From: Clostridiales bacterium
GTDB lineage: Bacteria > Bacillota > Clostridia > Christensenellales > CAG-138
Reading direction: 5' to 3'
Assembly: GCA_004558825.1 (NCBI GenBank)
Contig: SFDB01000011.1
Span: 1 to 41,330, forward strand
DNA: 41,330 nt
Part shown: piece after piece, positions 15,598 to 24,379 of the stretch
How positions within the stretch are numbered: position 1 is the first letter of the stretch
Layout: every line of letters starts with the position of its first letter
Position numbers and translations under genes: made by a program
Notes under the pieces: generated by a model
Told to the model about the DNA's origin: nothing
Seen by the model: the letters and a program-made list of their open reading frames with translations, nothing else
Database searches by the model: none

Positions 15598-17409
15598 TTA
15601 TTTTGCTTTTGCGGCAAGCTTCATGCGCTGTTCCTTTGAAAGAATACGCTTACGCATTCTTATGCTTTTTGGTGTGACCTCTACAAGCTCGTCGTCGGCG
15701 ATGAACTCAAGGCACTGCTCGAGCGAAAGAATTGACGGCGGCGTAAGTCGGAGCGCTTCATCACTGCCAGATGCACGCATATTTGTTACATGCTTTTTCT
15801 TGCACACATTGACAACGATGTCTTCATTGCGCGAGCACTCGCCTACGATTTCGCCCTCGTAGACCGGTACGCCGGGGCCTACGAACAGCCTGCCGCGCTC
15901 CTGCGTGTTGAATAAACCGTATGAGCTCGTATCGCCTGTCTCGTGCGCAATGAGTGATCCGCGCTGACGTTCTTCTATGTCGCCCTTATAAGGCTCATAA
16001 CCGCTGAAAATGTGGCTCATTACGCCGTTGCCGCGCGTTGCGGTCATGAGCTCGCTTCTGTATCCCATAAGGCCGCGCGACGGTATAAGGAACATGAGGC
16101 GGCAGCCGCCTTCGGCTTCGGAAATCATATTTACAAGCTCTGCCTTGCGTGCGCCAAGTCCTTCCATTACGGCGCCGACATACTCCTGCGGCACGTCTAT
16201 CGTTAGCTCTTCAATAGGTTCGAGAAGCTCTCCGTTTTCACCCGCTTTATAAATAACCTTGGGCTTTGAAACGGCGAATTCATAATCCTGCCTTCGCATC
16301 TGCTCGATGAGTATGGAAAGGTGAAGCTCGCCTCGTCCGCTTACCTTGAAGCAGTCGGTCGAGCCTGTTTCCTCGACGCGCATGCTGACGTTCGTTTCTA
16401 CTTCTTTGAAAAGACGATCCCTAAGGTTGCGCGATGTGACATACTTGCCCTCTTTTCCCGCAAACGGGCTGTCGTTTACCATGAACATCATGCTGACAGT
16501 AGGTTCGTCTATGTGCACGAACGGCAGCGGCTCAATACAGTCAATCGCGCATGCGGTTTCGCCGACGCTGAGATCTGCGACACCGGCCACGGCAACGATA
16601 TCGCCGGCAGAAGCGGATTCGGTTTCAACGCGCTTGAGGCCCTCGAAACGATAAAGCCGAGAAACTTTTATTTCCCTGTTGCCGTTGGCGCCGCAGAGCA
16701 TTGCAGGCTGGTTGCGCTTAACTGTGCCGCGCACTATTCTGCCGATACCTATGCGCCCCACATAGTCGTCATAGTCTATTGTTGAAAACAGTATTTGGAG
16801 CGGAGCATCCGGATCGCCGATGGGGGCGGGAATATATTTGATTATCGCCTCGAAAAGCGGCTGCATATCCGTGCCGCGCACATCAGGGTCACTGCTGGCA
16901 ACGCCTTCCTTTGCGGAAGTATAGACAATGGGAAAGTCCAATTGACTTTCGTTCGCACCAAGCTCCATGAAAAGCTCGAGCGTTTCGTCTACAACCTCGT
17001 AGGGCCTGGCTCCGGGACGGTCGATTTTATTTATGACAACAATAGCTTTTTTGTTTAGTTCAAGCGCCTTTCTTAGCACGAAACGAGTTTGAGGCATGCA
17101 CCCTTCAAACGCATCAACGAGCAGGAGAACGCCGTCGACCATTTGCAGTATGCGCTCGACTTCTCCGCCGAAATCTGCGTGGCCGGGTGTATCGACTATG
17201 TTGATTCTGTAATTTTTGTAGTTGACGGCGGTATTCTTTGAAAGAATGGTTATTCCGCGTTCACGCTCGATATCGTTCGAGTCCATTACACGTTCGACGA
17301 CCTGCTCGTTAGATCTGAAAACGCCGCTTTGACGGAGCAGCTGGTCGACGAGCGTCGTTTTGCCATGGTCGACGTGAGCGATTATAGCTATATTTCGTAT
17401 ATTGTTCAT
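15598..17409 (-). CDS. typA: Translational GTPase TypA/BipA
   Basis: 603 residues, full family length. This ribosome-binding GTPase helps 50S assembly and stress adaptation. The G motifs are AHVDHGKTT near the N-terminus, RGITI in switch I, DTPGHADFGGE and NKIDRPGA. EF-G-like domains II and III, the domain V block with GxRG-like PSRGLMGYRSE, and the C-terminal TypA-specific domain (NVCKKKHVTNMRASGSDEA) follow. The SD GAGGA is close before ATG. It is monocistronic, with its own promoter and terminator, and divergent from the PH-domain gene. Confidence 0.96.
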   Translation of the reverse strand: MNNIRNIAIIAHVDHGKTTLVDQLLRQSGVFRSNEQVVERVMDSNDIERERGITILSKNTAVNYKNYRINIVDTPGHADFGGEVERILQMVDGVLLLVDAFEGCMPQTRFVLRKALELNKKAIVVINKIDRPGARPYEVVDETLELFMELGANESQLDFPIVYTSAKEGVASSDPDVRGTDMQPLFEAIIKYIPAPIGDPDAPLQILFSTIDYDDYVGRIGIGRIVRGTVKRNQPAMLCGANGNREIKVSRLYRFEGLKRVETESASAGDIVAVAGVADLSVGETACAIDCIEPLPFVHIDEPTVSMMFMVNDSPFAGKEGKYVTSRNLRDRLFKEVETNVSMRVEETGSTDCFKVSGRGELHLSILIEQMRRQDYEFAVSKPKVIYKAGENGELLEPIEELTIDVPQEYVGAVMEGLGARKAELVNMISEAEGGCRLMFLIPSRGLMGYRSELMTATRGNGVMSHIFSGYEPYKGDIEERQRGSLIAHETGDTSSYGLFNTQERGRLFVGPGVPVYEGEIVGECSRNEDIVVNVCKKKHVTNMRASGSDEALRLTPPSILSLEQCLEFIADDELVEVTPKSIRMRKRILSKEQRMKLAAKAK

Positions 17410-17441
17410 ACGTTCCTCTTCTTTGTTTAATTAACCCTATT

Positions 17442-17469
17442 ATTATAGGCGTTTCCCGCATAAATGCAA
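17442..17469 (-). promoter_or_regulatory. typA promoter
   Basis: On the minus strand TTGCAT (17464-17469), a 16-nt spacer and TATAAT (17442-17447). Confidence 0.7.
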
Positions 17470-17546
17470 GGGGTGCGATGCAGATATATCATAATTTGCA
17501 TGTATGCGTTTACGAGCCGTTTATAACAAAAACAAAGTGTGAGCGC

Positions 17547-17575
17547 TTGACGTGAGGGGAGCAAGGCGGTATCAT
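17547..17575 (+). promoter_or_regulatory. Promoter of the PH-domain gene
   Basis: TTGACG (17547-17552), 17 nt, TATCAT (17570-17575). The gene starts 32 nt later with GGAGG before the ATG. Confidence 0.65.
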
Positions 17576-17607
17576 GTATAGAAACGTGAGCGCTCTATGG
17601 AGGCATT

Positions 17608-18048
17608 ATGGCAAAGAAGAAAAAGAAATTCGATTTTAAAGACAACCTGCCTGAAGAGGAAATCCTTTGGCGCGACAGAAAAAGGACGATATTTGGGCTT
17701 CCGTGGAGCTTCACGGTGTATGAGGTTACGCCTGAAAGGTTCATAAAGCGCAAAGGACTGTTTGTGACGGAGACTGATGAGATAATGCTCTATCGCGTGC
17801 TCGACATAAAGATGATACGGACATTGGGGCAAAAGCTTAACGGCGTCGGCACGATAGTTCTCTATAGTGCCGATCAGAGCAGCCATACAGAGCGTATTGT
17901 AAGCGTAAAGCATCCGGATAAGGTGCGCCGCTTCTTGTCGAGTCAAGTGGAAAAAATCAGAAACGAGAAGGGGCTTACGGGGCGCGAGATGTTCGGAACC
18001 GCAGGAACGGATATGGATCACAGCGAGTGCGATCATACGGATGAATGA
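17608..18048 (+). CDS. Bacterial PH-domain (YdbS-like) protein
   Basis: 146 residues. A lysine-rich N-terminus precedes a bacterial PH domain of the YdbS type (about 30-115). The pattern is VYEVTPERFIKRKGLF, a switch to EIMLYRVLDIKMIRT, then an aliphatic strand ending GTIVLYS and VKHPDKVRRFL. No membrane helix is seen, unlike most YdbS proteins, so it may be cytoplasmic or peripheral. The acidic, His-containing tail (DMDHSECDHTDE) could bind metal but is not a known motif. Function unknown. It stands alone and converges on the 18320 lipoprotein gene. Confidence 0.75.
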   Translation: MAKKKKKFDFKDNLPEEEILWRDRKRTIFGLPWSFTVYEVTPERFIKRKGLFVTETDEIMLYRVLDIKMIRTLGQKLNGVGTIVLYSADQSSHTERIVSVKHPDKVRRFLSSQVEKIRNEKGLTGREMFGTAGTDMDHSECDHTDE

Positions 18049-18055
18049 TTCCGAA

Positions 18056-18094
18056 AAGGCTTTCGACATATAATGTGTGCCGAAGGCTTTTTTG
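18056..18094 (+). terminator. Possible terminator after the PH-domain gene
   Basis: An imperfect inverted repeat around AAGGCTTTCG and GCCGAAGGC is followed by TTTTTTG. The stem is not continuous, so this call is tentative. Confidence 0.4.
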
Positions 18095-18109
18095 CGTTGC
18101 AAAATTAAT

Positions 18110-18308
18110 AGCCATGGCTGAGACTGTCGAAAAAGTGGCTAAACGCCACTTTTTCGAGTTTTTGCGGATTTCGCCTCTTGCATTCGCTCATGGGCGGCGA
18201 AATCCGCAAAGCACGAAAACCTCCGGGTTTTCATCCGTTCTGACGCACATGTCGTCAGAACGGATTGAACATAAGGGGCTTATTGACAGACTGCAGCCAC
18301 GGCTTTTT
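18110..18308. repeat. Four-hairpin palindromic element with closing outer stem
   Basis: Outer arms 18110-18128 and 18285-18304 pair almost completely (one bulge, one G-T) and are followed by TTTTT. Four stems lie inside. The first has 13 perfect bp (18127-18139 with 18145-18157). The second has 15 bp (18161-18175 with 18196-18210). The third has 7 bp (18215-18221 with 18226-18232). The fourth has 12 bp (18233-18244 with 18254-18265). It lies between the 3' ends of convergent genes and has no coding potential. It may be a repeat of the REP/MITE kind or a shared 3'-UTR structure. Confidence 0.8.
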
Positions 18309-18319
18309 CATGCTTTTAA

Positions 18320-19018
18320 TCAGATGTTGTCGGTTGTGTTTATGCAGACAATGTTGAACCCAAAATCGCTGGCGGCAGGCATAACGGTGACTACGTGAGT
18401 CGCAATTACGCGACCGTCTTCGTCTAACCTTTCGATTGTTACGTCTATGCCGGCGTTGTTGAATATTACGTTAGGATTATTCTCCATATATTCTTGAGAC
18501 ACATACCTGAAATTCACGCTCGGATAATCCGAGAGTAAAATATGGTAATTCTCCTCGTCGGCGTATATGAGCTGAGTGCCGCTGCCGTCATAATCGGTCT
18601 TTATGGGATAGGAAATACCGAAAGTGTTGTTGGCAAGCGCAGAAGCTTCATCGATTGAGATGAGGCCGTATGAAGGCTCTTCGGTTGAGCCGGAAAGCCT
18701 GCCCGTATAATAGTAATAGAGGAAGCGCTCGGTTTTTTCAGGCGATATGCCGCTCACGGCTGTGAAATCGCTGTCATCTATAAAACCCCACATAAGATTC
18801 AGCAATGTGTTTATTTGCTCATCCGAAAGCTCGGAAAGAGAATATATGGGCAGTCCGGGCGTTGAGCCTGTGTCTGTCGGCGACAATGTTTTTTCGGCGT
18901 TGCTTGAATTATTGCCGTTCCCGGGAGTGTTTGGCGTATTCCCTCCCGAGCATGCGACCATGCATATGGCGAGGCAGAGCGCGCAGAAAGCGGCGGCTGC
19001 CGAACGCAGAAATTTCAT
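18320..19018 (-). CDS. Lipoprotein of unknown function
   Basis: 232 residues. Signal peptide with lipobox MVAC (Cys23), then a Gly/Asn/Ser/Thr spacer (24-57). The mature part (about 60-232) has a helix-rich start (LSELSDEQINTLLNLMWGF) and a region with many tyrosines. Its end is strand-rich. I recognise no named domain. AGGAGG lies about 10 nt before the ATG, inside the upstream EamA gene; the two overlap by 4 nt and are probably co-transcribed. It is likely anchored on the outer face of the membrane. Confidence 0.75.
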   Translation of the reverse strand: MKFLRSAAAAFCALCLAICMVACSGGNTPNTPGNGNNSSNAEKTLSPTDTGSTPGLPIYSLSELSDEQINTLLNLMWGFIDDSDFTAVSGISPEKTERFLYYYYTGRLSGSTEEPSYGLISIDEASALANNTFGISYPIKTDYDGSGTQLIYADEENYHILLSDYPSVNFRYVSQEYMENNPNVIFNNAGIDVTIERLDEDGRVIATHVVTVMPAASDFGFNIVCINTTDNI

Positions 19019-19929
19019 AAACTACGGTTACCTCCTGTTTTATGCCTGCTGCGCCTGCCGAGCTTTAAGTTGGCAAGCACAAGCGATAAAAGTATTATAC
19101 CACAACCGAGTACGAGCTTAAAAGTCAATGCTTCGTGAAAAAATATTACGCCGAATATTACGCCGAACACCGACTCGGTACAGAGAATGAGCGAGGCGTA
19201 TGAGGCGGAGGCGTATTTTATGCCAATGTTTTGCAAAAGCAGTCCGAGAAGTGTGCTTGCGATGCCCGAATAGGCGAGCGCGAGCCATATTTTGCCCGAA
19301 ATCTCGGAGGGGAGATCTTCAAACGACACCGAGAACGTCCATGCAAAAAGCGCTGCGAAAAGAAACTGAAACGCAGTCATGACCATTACGTTTTCGCCGC
19401 GGCTCATATAAATATCGCTCAAAACTATATGGAGGGCAAACAGCACGCCGCACGCAAGCGTCAGCATATCACCCAAAAAAGAAGAGCCGCTTGCGCTGTC
19501 GGTAGAGTCAAAAGAGAGTATGAATATGCCGGCAAAGCAAATTATGGCGGCCGCGAATACCTGCGCCGATGGCTTTGTGCGCTTGAAGGCGAATACGAAA
19601 ATAGGCACGAGCACCACATATACGGCCGTGATGAATGCGTTATGGCCTGCGCTCGTTCGCTCGAGACCGTAGGTTTGAAGCGCAAATGCTGCGTACAGTA
19701 CAGTGCCGAGAACGGCAGACCGAAGAAGCGTTTTGAAAGAAAGCGTACGGTATGATTTGCGGATGATGAAGCCGAGACCAAAAGCGCCTATTGAAAAACG
19801 CATCGCGAGTATTGCGTTCGGTGGAAGCGCGCTCAGCGTGCTTTTCATGACGACGAATCCGGCGCCCCAAATCATTGCGGCGGCGAGAAGCATGAGGTTT
19901 GCGGACAATTCGGAAGGTTTGCTTTTCAT
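19015..19929 (-). CDS. EamA-family (DMT superfamily) transporter
   Basis: 304 residues with about ten hydrophobic helices arranged as two EamA repeats. The first begins LLAAAMIWGAGFVVMK, with the family's LQTYGLERTSAGHNAFITA later on. The second covers about 160-290 and includes SVFGVIFGVIFFHEAL. The basic tail has several Arg residues, placing it in the cytoplasm. Substrate unknown; relatives export amino acids and other metabolites. No SD precedes the ATG and an extended -10 lies 6 nt upstream, so translation is probably leaderless. Confidence 0.88.
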   Translation of the reverse strand: MKSKPSELSANLMLLAAAMIWGAGFVVMKSTLSALPPNAILAMRFSIGAFGLGFIIRKSYRTLSFKTLLRSAVLGTVLYAAFALQTYGLERTSAGHNAFITAVYVVLVPIFVFAFKRTKPSAQVFAAAIICFAGIFILSFDSTDSASGSSFLGDMLTLACGVLFALHIVLSDIYMSRGENVMVMTAFQFLFAALFAWTFSVSFEDLPSEISGKIWLALAYSGIASTLLGLLLQNIGIKYASASYASLILCTESVFGVIFGVIFFHEALTFKLVLGCGIILLSLVLANLKLGRRSRHKTGGNRSL

Positions 19930-19935
19930 GGAATA

Positions 19936-19944
19936 ATTCTACCA
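19936..19944 (-). promoter_or_regulatory. Extended -10 promoter of the EamA gene, leaderless geometry
   Basis: On the minus strand TGG-TAGAAT, then 6 nt, then ATG. No convincing -35 is visible. Confidence 0.5.
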
Positions 19945-20010
19945 CACGTTTTCGACTTCGGCGATGCCAAATTTATAGAACATGTTTTTCACACAAAATA
20001 CACTTTTATC

Positions 20011-20039
20011 TTGCAGGAATTTGAAATGGAAAATAGAAT
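20011..20039 (+). promoter_or_regulatory. hpf promoter
   Basis: TTGCAG (20011-20016), 17 nt, TAGAAT (20034-20039). It leaves a leader of about 80 nt with GC-rich self-complementary stretches. Confidence 0.6.
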
Positions 20040-20127
20040 ATATTAAACGTGAATTATAAACACGAGGTGAGGCTCTTCGGCTCGGTTGCTCGAGCAGAGG
20101 AGCAAAGAAATGAAAGGAGTAATTACC

Positions 20128-20655
20128 ATGCGCATTTCAATTACAGGAAAAAATATTGAAATTTCCGAATATCTGAGCGATCTGGTAAATAAGAAAATGC
20201 TCAAGCTTGAGCGCTATTTTCCGCAGGATACCGTCGCCCAGGTAACGCTGTCCGTTGAGCGCAACCGCCATATTGTCGAAGTGACAATACCGTTCCCCGG
20301 AGGAATCATAAGAGGCGAAGAGGTAACGGGTGACATGTATGCTTCTATCGATAACGTTATAGATAAGCTTGAGAAGCAGATAATCAAGCATCGGACGAGA
20401 CTTGAAAAAAATTTGCGTCTTGATGCGCTTAAAACGCCTGAAATCATCGAAGGCGAGGAGCTTGAGGATGAGTATGAACCGCGTATTGTAAAGGTGAAGC
20501 GCTTCGACATGAAGCCGATGACGGTTGAAGAGGCTATGCTCCAGCTCGAACTGCTCGGCCATTCTTTCTATGTGTTTACGAACGCCGAGACTAACGACAT
20601 AAACGTAATATATCAGCGCCGTGACGGTAACTTCGGACTAATCGAGCCCGAGTGA
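20128..20655 (+). CDS. hpf: Long-form ribosome hibernation promoting factor
   Basis: 175 residues. Residues 1-100 form the RaiA/HPF domain that sits in the 30S decoding region: MRISITGKNIEISEYL, then TLSVERNRHIVEVTIPFPGG and DMYASIDNVIDKLEKQIIKHR. A linker leads to the C-terminal dimerisation domain (about 115-172, VKVKRFDMKPMTVEEAMLQLELLGHSFYVF), which joins two ribosomes into a 100S dimer. I use ATG 20128 because AAAGGAG lies 8 nt upstream; the frame is open 42 nt further up. Monocistronic. Confidence 0.95.
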   Translation: MRISITGKNIEISEYLSDLVNKKMLKLERYFPQDTVAQVTLSVERNRHIVEVTIPFPGGIIRGEEVTGDMYASIDNVIDKLEKQIIKHRTRLEKNLRLDALKTPEIIEGEELEDEYEPRIVKVKRFDMKPMTVEEAMLQLELLGHSFYVFTNAETNDINVIYQRRDGNFGLIEPE

Positions 20656-20693
20656 GCCGACGAGCGCATTTAGAATAAACGGATAAAGCCGTG

Positions 20694-20728
20694 GCGGCCG
20701 CTGCTGAATGCAGCGGCCGCTTTGTCGT
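20694..20728 (+). terminator. hpf terminator
   Basis: An 11-bp perfect GC-rich stem (20694-20704 with 20710-20720), a 5-nt loop and TTTGTCGT. Confidence 0.75.
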
Positions 20729-20930
20729 ATCTCAAAACGGCGCATTTATAAAATTGTTACAAAAACTGAACGCTTGTTTTGCGGAAAAAAACGTTTTATG
20801 CATGAATTTGTGAATTTTATATAAACAAATGACGCAAATATATATACACTATGCGGTAGATATGATACAATTTCGTTGGAATTATGGTGAATTTTGCGAT
20901 TTTTTATCGCAGCGCAGGGGGTGAATACAG

Positions 20931-23900
20931 ATGAAAAGAATATCGGCATTCTTGCTGGCGCTTCTTTTTACGCTCATACTTTTGCCGTCATTCGGTTCTG
21001 CCGATGCGAGCGGAGGTCAGTATGACTATGTGCGCGTTAAACTCAGCACCAACAATGCCTCGACGCTTCTTATATATGTGACGGGAAAATACTACATTAA
21101 AGAGAACGGAATGACTGTTGAGGACACCACGCTCGGCGTTACGGTTCAGTCTGACGGAACGCTGCGCGTGACGCATTCGCAGCTCGGCAACATACTTTTC
21201 TCCGAATCCCTGAACCTTCTCCGTGCCGACATGAATAGGACGGCGGGCTATCTGCGCGTGAATTCGCGTAGATATCTCGGCCATTTCAGCGTCGGCGTAG
21301 ATTCGGGAAAAACGATACGCATTATTAACACCGTTCCTATGGCGCACTATCTTTATGGTGTGGTCGGATATGAGATGAATAACTCGTATCCGCCTGAAGC
21401 GTTGAAAGCGCAGGCACTTGCGGCGAAGGGGTATGTTATAACATCGCTTAAGCCGAGCAGCTCGCTTTATGACATAGGCGATACGTCGTCGCAGCAGGTA
21501 TACAAAGGCTACGATCCAAAAGCTGATAAGGTTATAGGCGCCGTAGATTCAACTATAAACGAAGTTGTGACATATAACGGCACCATACTTAAAACATTCT
21601 ATGCCGCAAGCAACGGCGGCGAAACGACGCTCCCGTCGTACGCGTGGTCAAGCTCATTTTCAAACAACGGTTACGCCATAACGCTCGACCCGTACGATTT
21701 TGAAAACACGCTCAGTCCGTGCGAAAAGGTGTTCATACCGATTACGTCCGGCACAATGAGCGCAAACCTCAGGACGCTGCTTATCTATAAGGCCCAACAG
21801 GCGTCCGGGCAGTTGATAGACGACATTGTTTCAATAAGCAGCGTTGACATGGATACGCCGATGTACAACGGCGTAACAAGAAATCTTACACGCATAAACA
21901 TTGAGCTTATCGCCTCATACGAGGAGGATGACGGCTCCGGATCTACTCAGACAGAGTTTGTTCCGCTCAATATTTCGATAGCGGTTAACGAGCTTTTGAG
22001 CTTTAACGTAGTAACGAACGGCTCGCTGCGCGTATACTGGGGAGAAAACACAAACGGCGGCTATACCATATACCACTGCCGCTGGGGTCATGGCGTTGGC
22101 CTAAGTCAGCGCGGCGCACAGCAGAGGGCGGCAAATGCGCATAGCTATAGGGATATAATTGCGTTTTACTATCCCGGCGCGTCGATATCGACCATAAACG
22201 TTAACCCGCCTCAGAATCCTACGCCCCCGTCACAATCCCCGACGCCGTCGGCAACGCCCGGAAATTCGGCGAGTCCGACGCCTGCAAGCTCGACATCGCC
22301 CACACCGACACCGACACCGACGAACGGCGCAGAGGGGCAGCAGCCTGTAGCTTACGGAACGGTTACGGGCAACGGCGTTAACTTCAGAAAAGGCCCGTCG
22401 ACGGATACGGATATATTGACCGTGCTCTACAGGGGCGCAAAGCTTACGATACTCGAGGTGCTTGACGGATGGTATAAGGCGATAGAACCGTCGGGACTCA
22501 CGGGCTACATCAGTAGTCGATTTGTCGAGATTACGTCAACGGTTACGCCTTCGCCTACTCCTGGCGGAACAACGGCGCCCGATTCGACTCCCTCCGTTAC
22601 GCCTTCACCGACATCGACGACAGGAGTTGGCAGTGTAACGGCTTTCGGCGTGATAAACAAGAGCGGCGTCAATTTCCGCGTAGGTCCCGGAACGAATTAC
22701 AACATTATAGCAACACTGAAATCGGGCGAATTTGTAAACGTAATAAGCGAGACGAACGGTTGGTACTGCGCTGTAATACGCGGCATGGTCGGCTATGTTT
22801 CGAAGCAGTATGTTACAATAACCGGCTATCCGTCGATAAGTCCGACGCCGGGTACGAGCACATCGCCGAGTCCGACCGATTCGGCGCAGCTCAAGCGCGG
22901 AATAATAACTAAGAACGGAGTAAACTTCCGCAAGGGTCCGTCAACGTCGTTTGAGTCGATGGGCAAGCTTAACAAGAACACGAGCTTGATTATCTACAAT
23001 AAGGTCGACGAATGGTATTATGTCAGAGTCGGCGATAAGATGGGGTACGTCCATTCCGATTATGTAAAGATAACCGGAGACTACAGCGAAGGAGGCGGCA
23101 GCAGCCTTCCGAGCGGCGCGACAGGCCTTGGCAAAACCACAGGCAATGTTAATTTCCGCACGGGTCCCGGAAAGACCTATGACGTGATACAAACCCTGAA
23201 AAAGGGTACGGAGCTTACGCTTTATTCGCAGAAGGACGGCTGGTACGAAGCGGAGTACAACGGCAAACGCGGATACGTCAGCGGCAAGTATATTGAAATA
23301 CTTATGACTGTAGGCGATCAGCACGGCGGCGAAGACGACGGCGATAATCCCGTTGAGGGGCTTGGCACAGGCATAACAACGGGCAAGGTTAACTTCCGAA
23401 CAAAACCTTCGACTCAATCGACGACGATAACACAGCTTCCGCGCAACACAGAGGTGACGCTTATATCGCTGAACGACGGTTGGTATAAGGCGGAATATAA
23501 CGGTAAGACCGGCTACCTGTATGCCAAGTATGTAAGGCTCATAGGCAATTCGGGCGGAGGAACACCCCCTGAGAATACGCCGGAACCTGTGCCGGACGAG
23601 CTAAAACCCGCAGAGGGAAAGACAACGGGCAAACTCAACCTCAGAAAGAGCGCGTCGAAATCGGCGACCATAATCGAGACGATGCCGCGCGATACGAAGG
23701 TAGTAGTGCTTGGCGAACACGGCGACTGGTACTATGTGCTTCACGACGGTAAATCGGGTTATGTCAGCAAGGCGTATCTCAAGATAATCAGCTCGGGCAA
23801 CATGGGAATAGCGAAGGTTGACGATGACTGCCGCGCACGCGATGCGTATGCTTCGGCAAACGTAAACATGCGCACACAGCCGAATACATCGGGAACCATA

Positions 23901-24020
23901 GTTATCGAGATAAAGCGCGGCGCTGAGTTTACGGCCTATTTTAAGCTCAACGGCTGGTATCTGATAAGGTATAACGGTAAGTGGGGCTACGCTTCGGCGG
24001 ACTATGTGAAACTCAAGTAG
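20931..24020 (+). CDS. SpoIID/LytB-domain protein with seven SH3 repeats
   Basis: 1029 residues. A signal peptide (1-25) precedes a SpoIID-type domain (about 30-420) with HYLYGVVGYEMNNSYPPEAL, AQALAAKGYV, FYAASNGGET and GHGVGLSQRGAQQRA. SpoIID enzymes are lytic transglycosylases acting on denuded glycan strands. After a Pro/Ser/Thr linker (about 422-470) come seven bacterial SH3 domains starting near 476, 573, 656, 733, 814, 896 and 970. Each has the core NFRxGP...GWY...GYV. The first three are separated by more PTS-rich linkers. These domains usually bind peptidoglycan. GGGGGTGA lies 6 nt before ATG. It is far longer than sporulation SpoIID, so I infer a vegetative or late sporulation wall enzyme. 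Confidence 0.88.
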   Translation: MKRISAFLLALLFTLILLPSFGSADASGGQYDYVRVKLSTNNASTLLIYVTGKYYIKENGMTVEDTTLGVTVQSDGTLRVTHSQLGNILFSESLNLLRADMNRTAGYLRVNSRRYLGHFSVGVDSGKTIRIINTVPMAHYLYGVVGYEMNNSYPPEALKAQALAAKGYVITSLKPSSSLYDIGDTSSQQVYKGYDPKADKVIGAVDSTINEVVTYNGTILKTFYAASNGGETTLPSYAWSSSFSNNGYAITLDPYDFENTLSPCEKVFIPITSGTMSANLRTLLIYKAQQASGQLIDDIVSISSVDMDTPMYNGVTRNLTRINIELIASYEEDDGSGSTQTEFVPLNISIAVNELLSFNVVTNGSLRVYWGENTNGGYTIYHCRWGHGVGLSQRGAQQRAANAHSYRDIIAFYYPGASISTINVNPPQNPTPPSQSPTPSATPGNSASPTPASSTSPTPTPTPTNGAEGQQPVAYGTVTGNGVNFRKGPSTDTDILTVLYRGAKLTILEVLDGWYKAIEPSGLTGYISSRFVEITSTVTPSPTPGGTTAPDSTPSVTPSPTSTTGVGSVTAFGVINKSGVNFRVGPGTNYNIIATLKSGEFVNVISETNGWYCAVIRGMVGYVSKQYVTITGYPSISPTPGTSTSPSPTDSAQLKRGIITKNGVNFRKGPSTSFESMGKLNKNTSLIIYNKVDEWYYVRVGDKMGYVHSDYVKITGDYSEGGGSSLPSGATGLGKTTGNVNFRTGPGKTYDVIQTLKKGTELTLYSQKDGWYEAEYNGKRGYVSGKYIEILMTVGDQHGGEDDGDNPVEGLGTGITTGKVNFRTKPSTQSTTITQLPRNTEVTLISLNDGWYKAEYNGKTGYLYAKYVRLIGNSGGGTPPENTPEPVPDELKPAEGKTTGKLNLRKSASKSATIIETMPRDTKVVVLGEHGDWYYVLHDGKSGYVSKAYLKIISSGNMGIAKVDDDCRARDAYASANVNMRTQPNTSGTIVIEIKRGAEFTAYFKLNGWYLIRYNGKWGYASADYVKLK

Positions 24021-24033
24021 GATATTAAACAGG

Positions 24034-24088
24034 AGGCTGACGCGTCTGCGGCAGTCTCCTAACTGTTAGACGCGGCTTATTGACAGCC
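24034..24088. repeat. Nested inverted repeat related to the 18.1-kb element
   Basis: GGCTG (24034-24038) pairs with CAGCC (24084-24088), and CGCGTCT (24040-24046) pairs with AGACGCG (24068-24074). Its right arm shares the 13-mer GGCTTATTGACAG (24074-24086) with the right arm of the 18.1-kb element (18277-18289). No T-run follows, so it is not an obvious terminator. Confidence 0.5.
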
Positions 24089-24120
24089 GTAGATACATTA
24101 TTTTGTAAACAGAAAACATT

Positions 24121-24147
24121 TTGAAATGACCGCCTGCGTGGTATAAT
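24121..24147 (+). promoter_or_regulatory. Promoter of the FTR-thioredoxin pair
   Basis: TGG-TATAAT (24142-24147 for the hexamer) is an extended -10. TTGAAA at 24121 is a -35 candidate with a short 15-nt spacer. Confidence 0.55.
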
Positions 24148-24169
24148 CAAATTAAAGGAGGCGATTGCT

Positions 24170-24367
24170 TTGGAAATCACGCTTAATCACGATAAGGAGA
24201 TCGTCGACGCAGTAAAGGAGGGATTGAGGCGTAACGACGGCTATTGCCCGTGCCGCTTTGAAAAAACTCCCGAAAACAAGTGCATGTGCAAGGAATTTCG
24301 CGATCAGATAAAAGATCCGAACTTTGAGGGCTTTTGCCACTGCATGCTCTATTACAAGAAAAAATAA
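24170..24367 (+). CDS. Minimal ferredoxin-thioredoxin reductase catalytic subunit-like protein
   Basis: 65 residues. Three CxC pairs, Cys26/28 (CPCR), Cys38/40 (CMCKEF) and Cys56/58 (CHC), match the catalytic beta chain of ferredoxin-thioredoxin reductase. In that family they supply the [4Fe-4S] ligands and the redox disulfide that passes ferredoxin electrons to thioredoxin. Plant and cyanobacterial beta chains are about 110 residues, so this is a reduced version. The start is TTG 24170, with AAAGGAGG 8 nt upstream. The thioredoxin gene begins 12 nt after the stop, strongly supporting a reductant-partner pair. No variable (alpha) subunit is present. Confidence 0.8.
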   Translation: MEITLNHDKEIVDAVKEGLRRNDGYCPCRFEKTPENKCMCKEFRDQIKDPNFEGFCHCMLYYKKK

Positions 24368-24379
24368 GGAGAACGAAAA

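Noticed and set aside
22350..24020. Tandem DNA repeat
   Set aside because: The periodicity reflects seven diverged SH3 domains at protein level, not near-identical DNA units.
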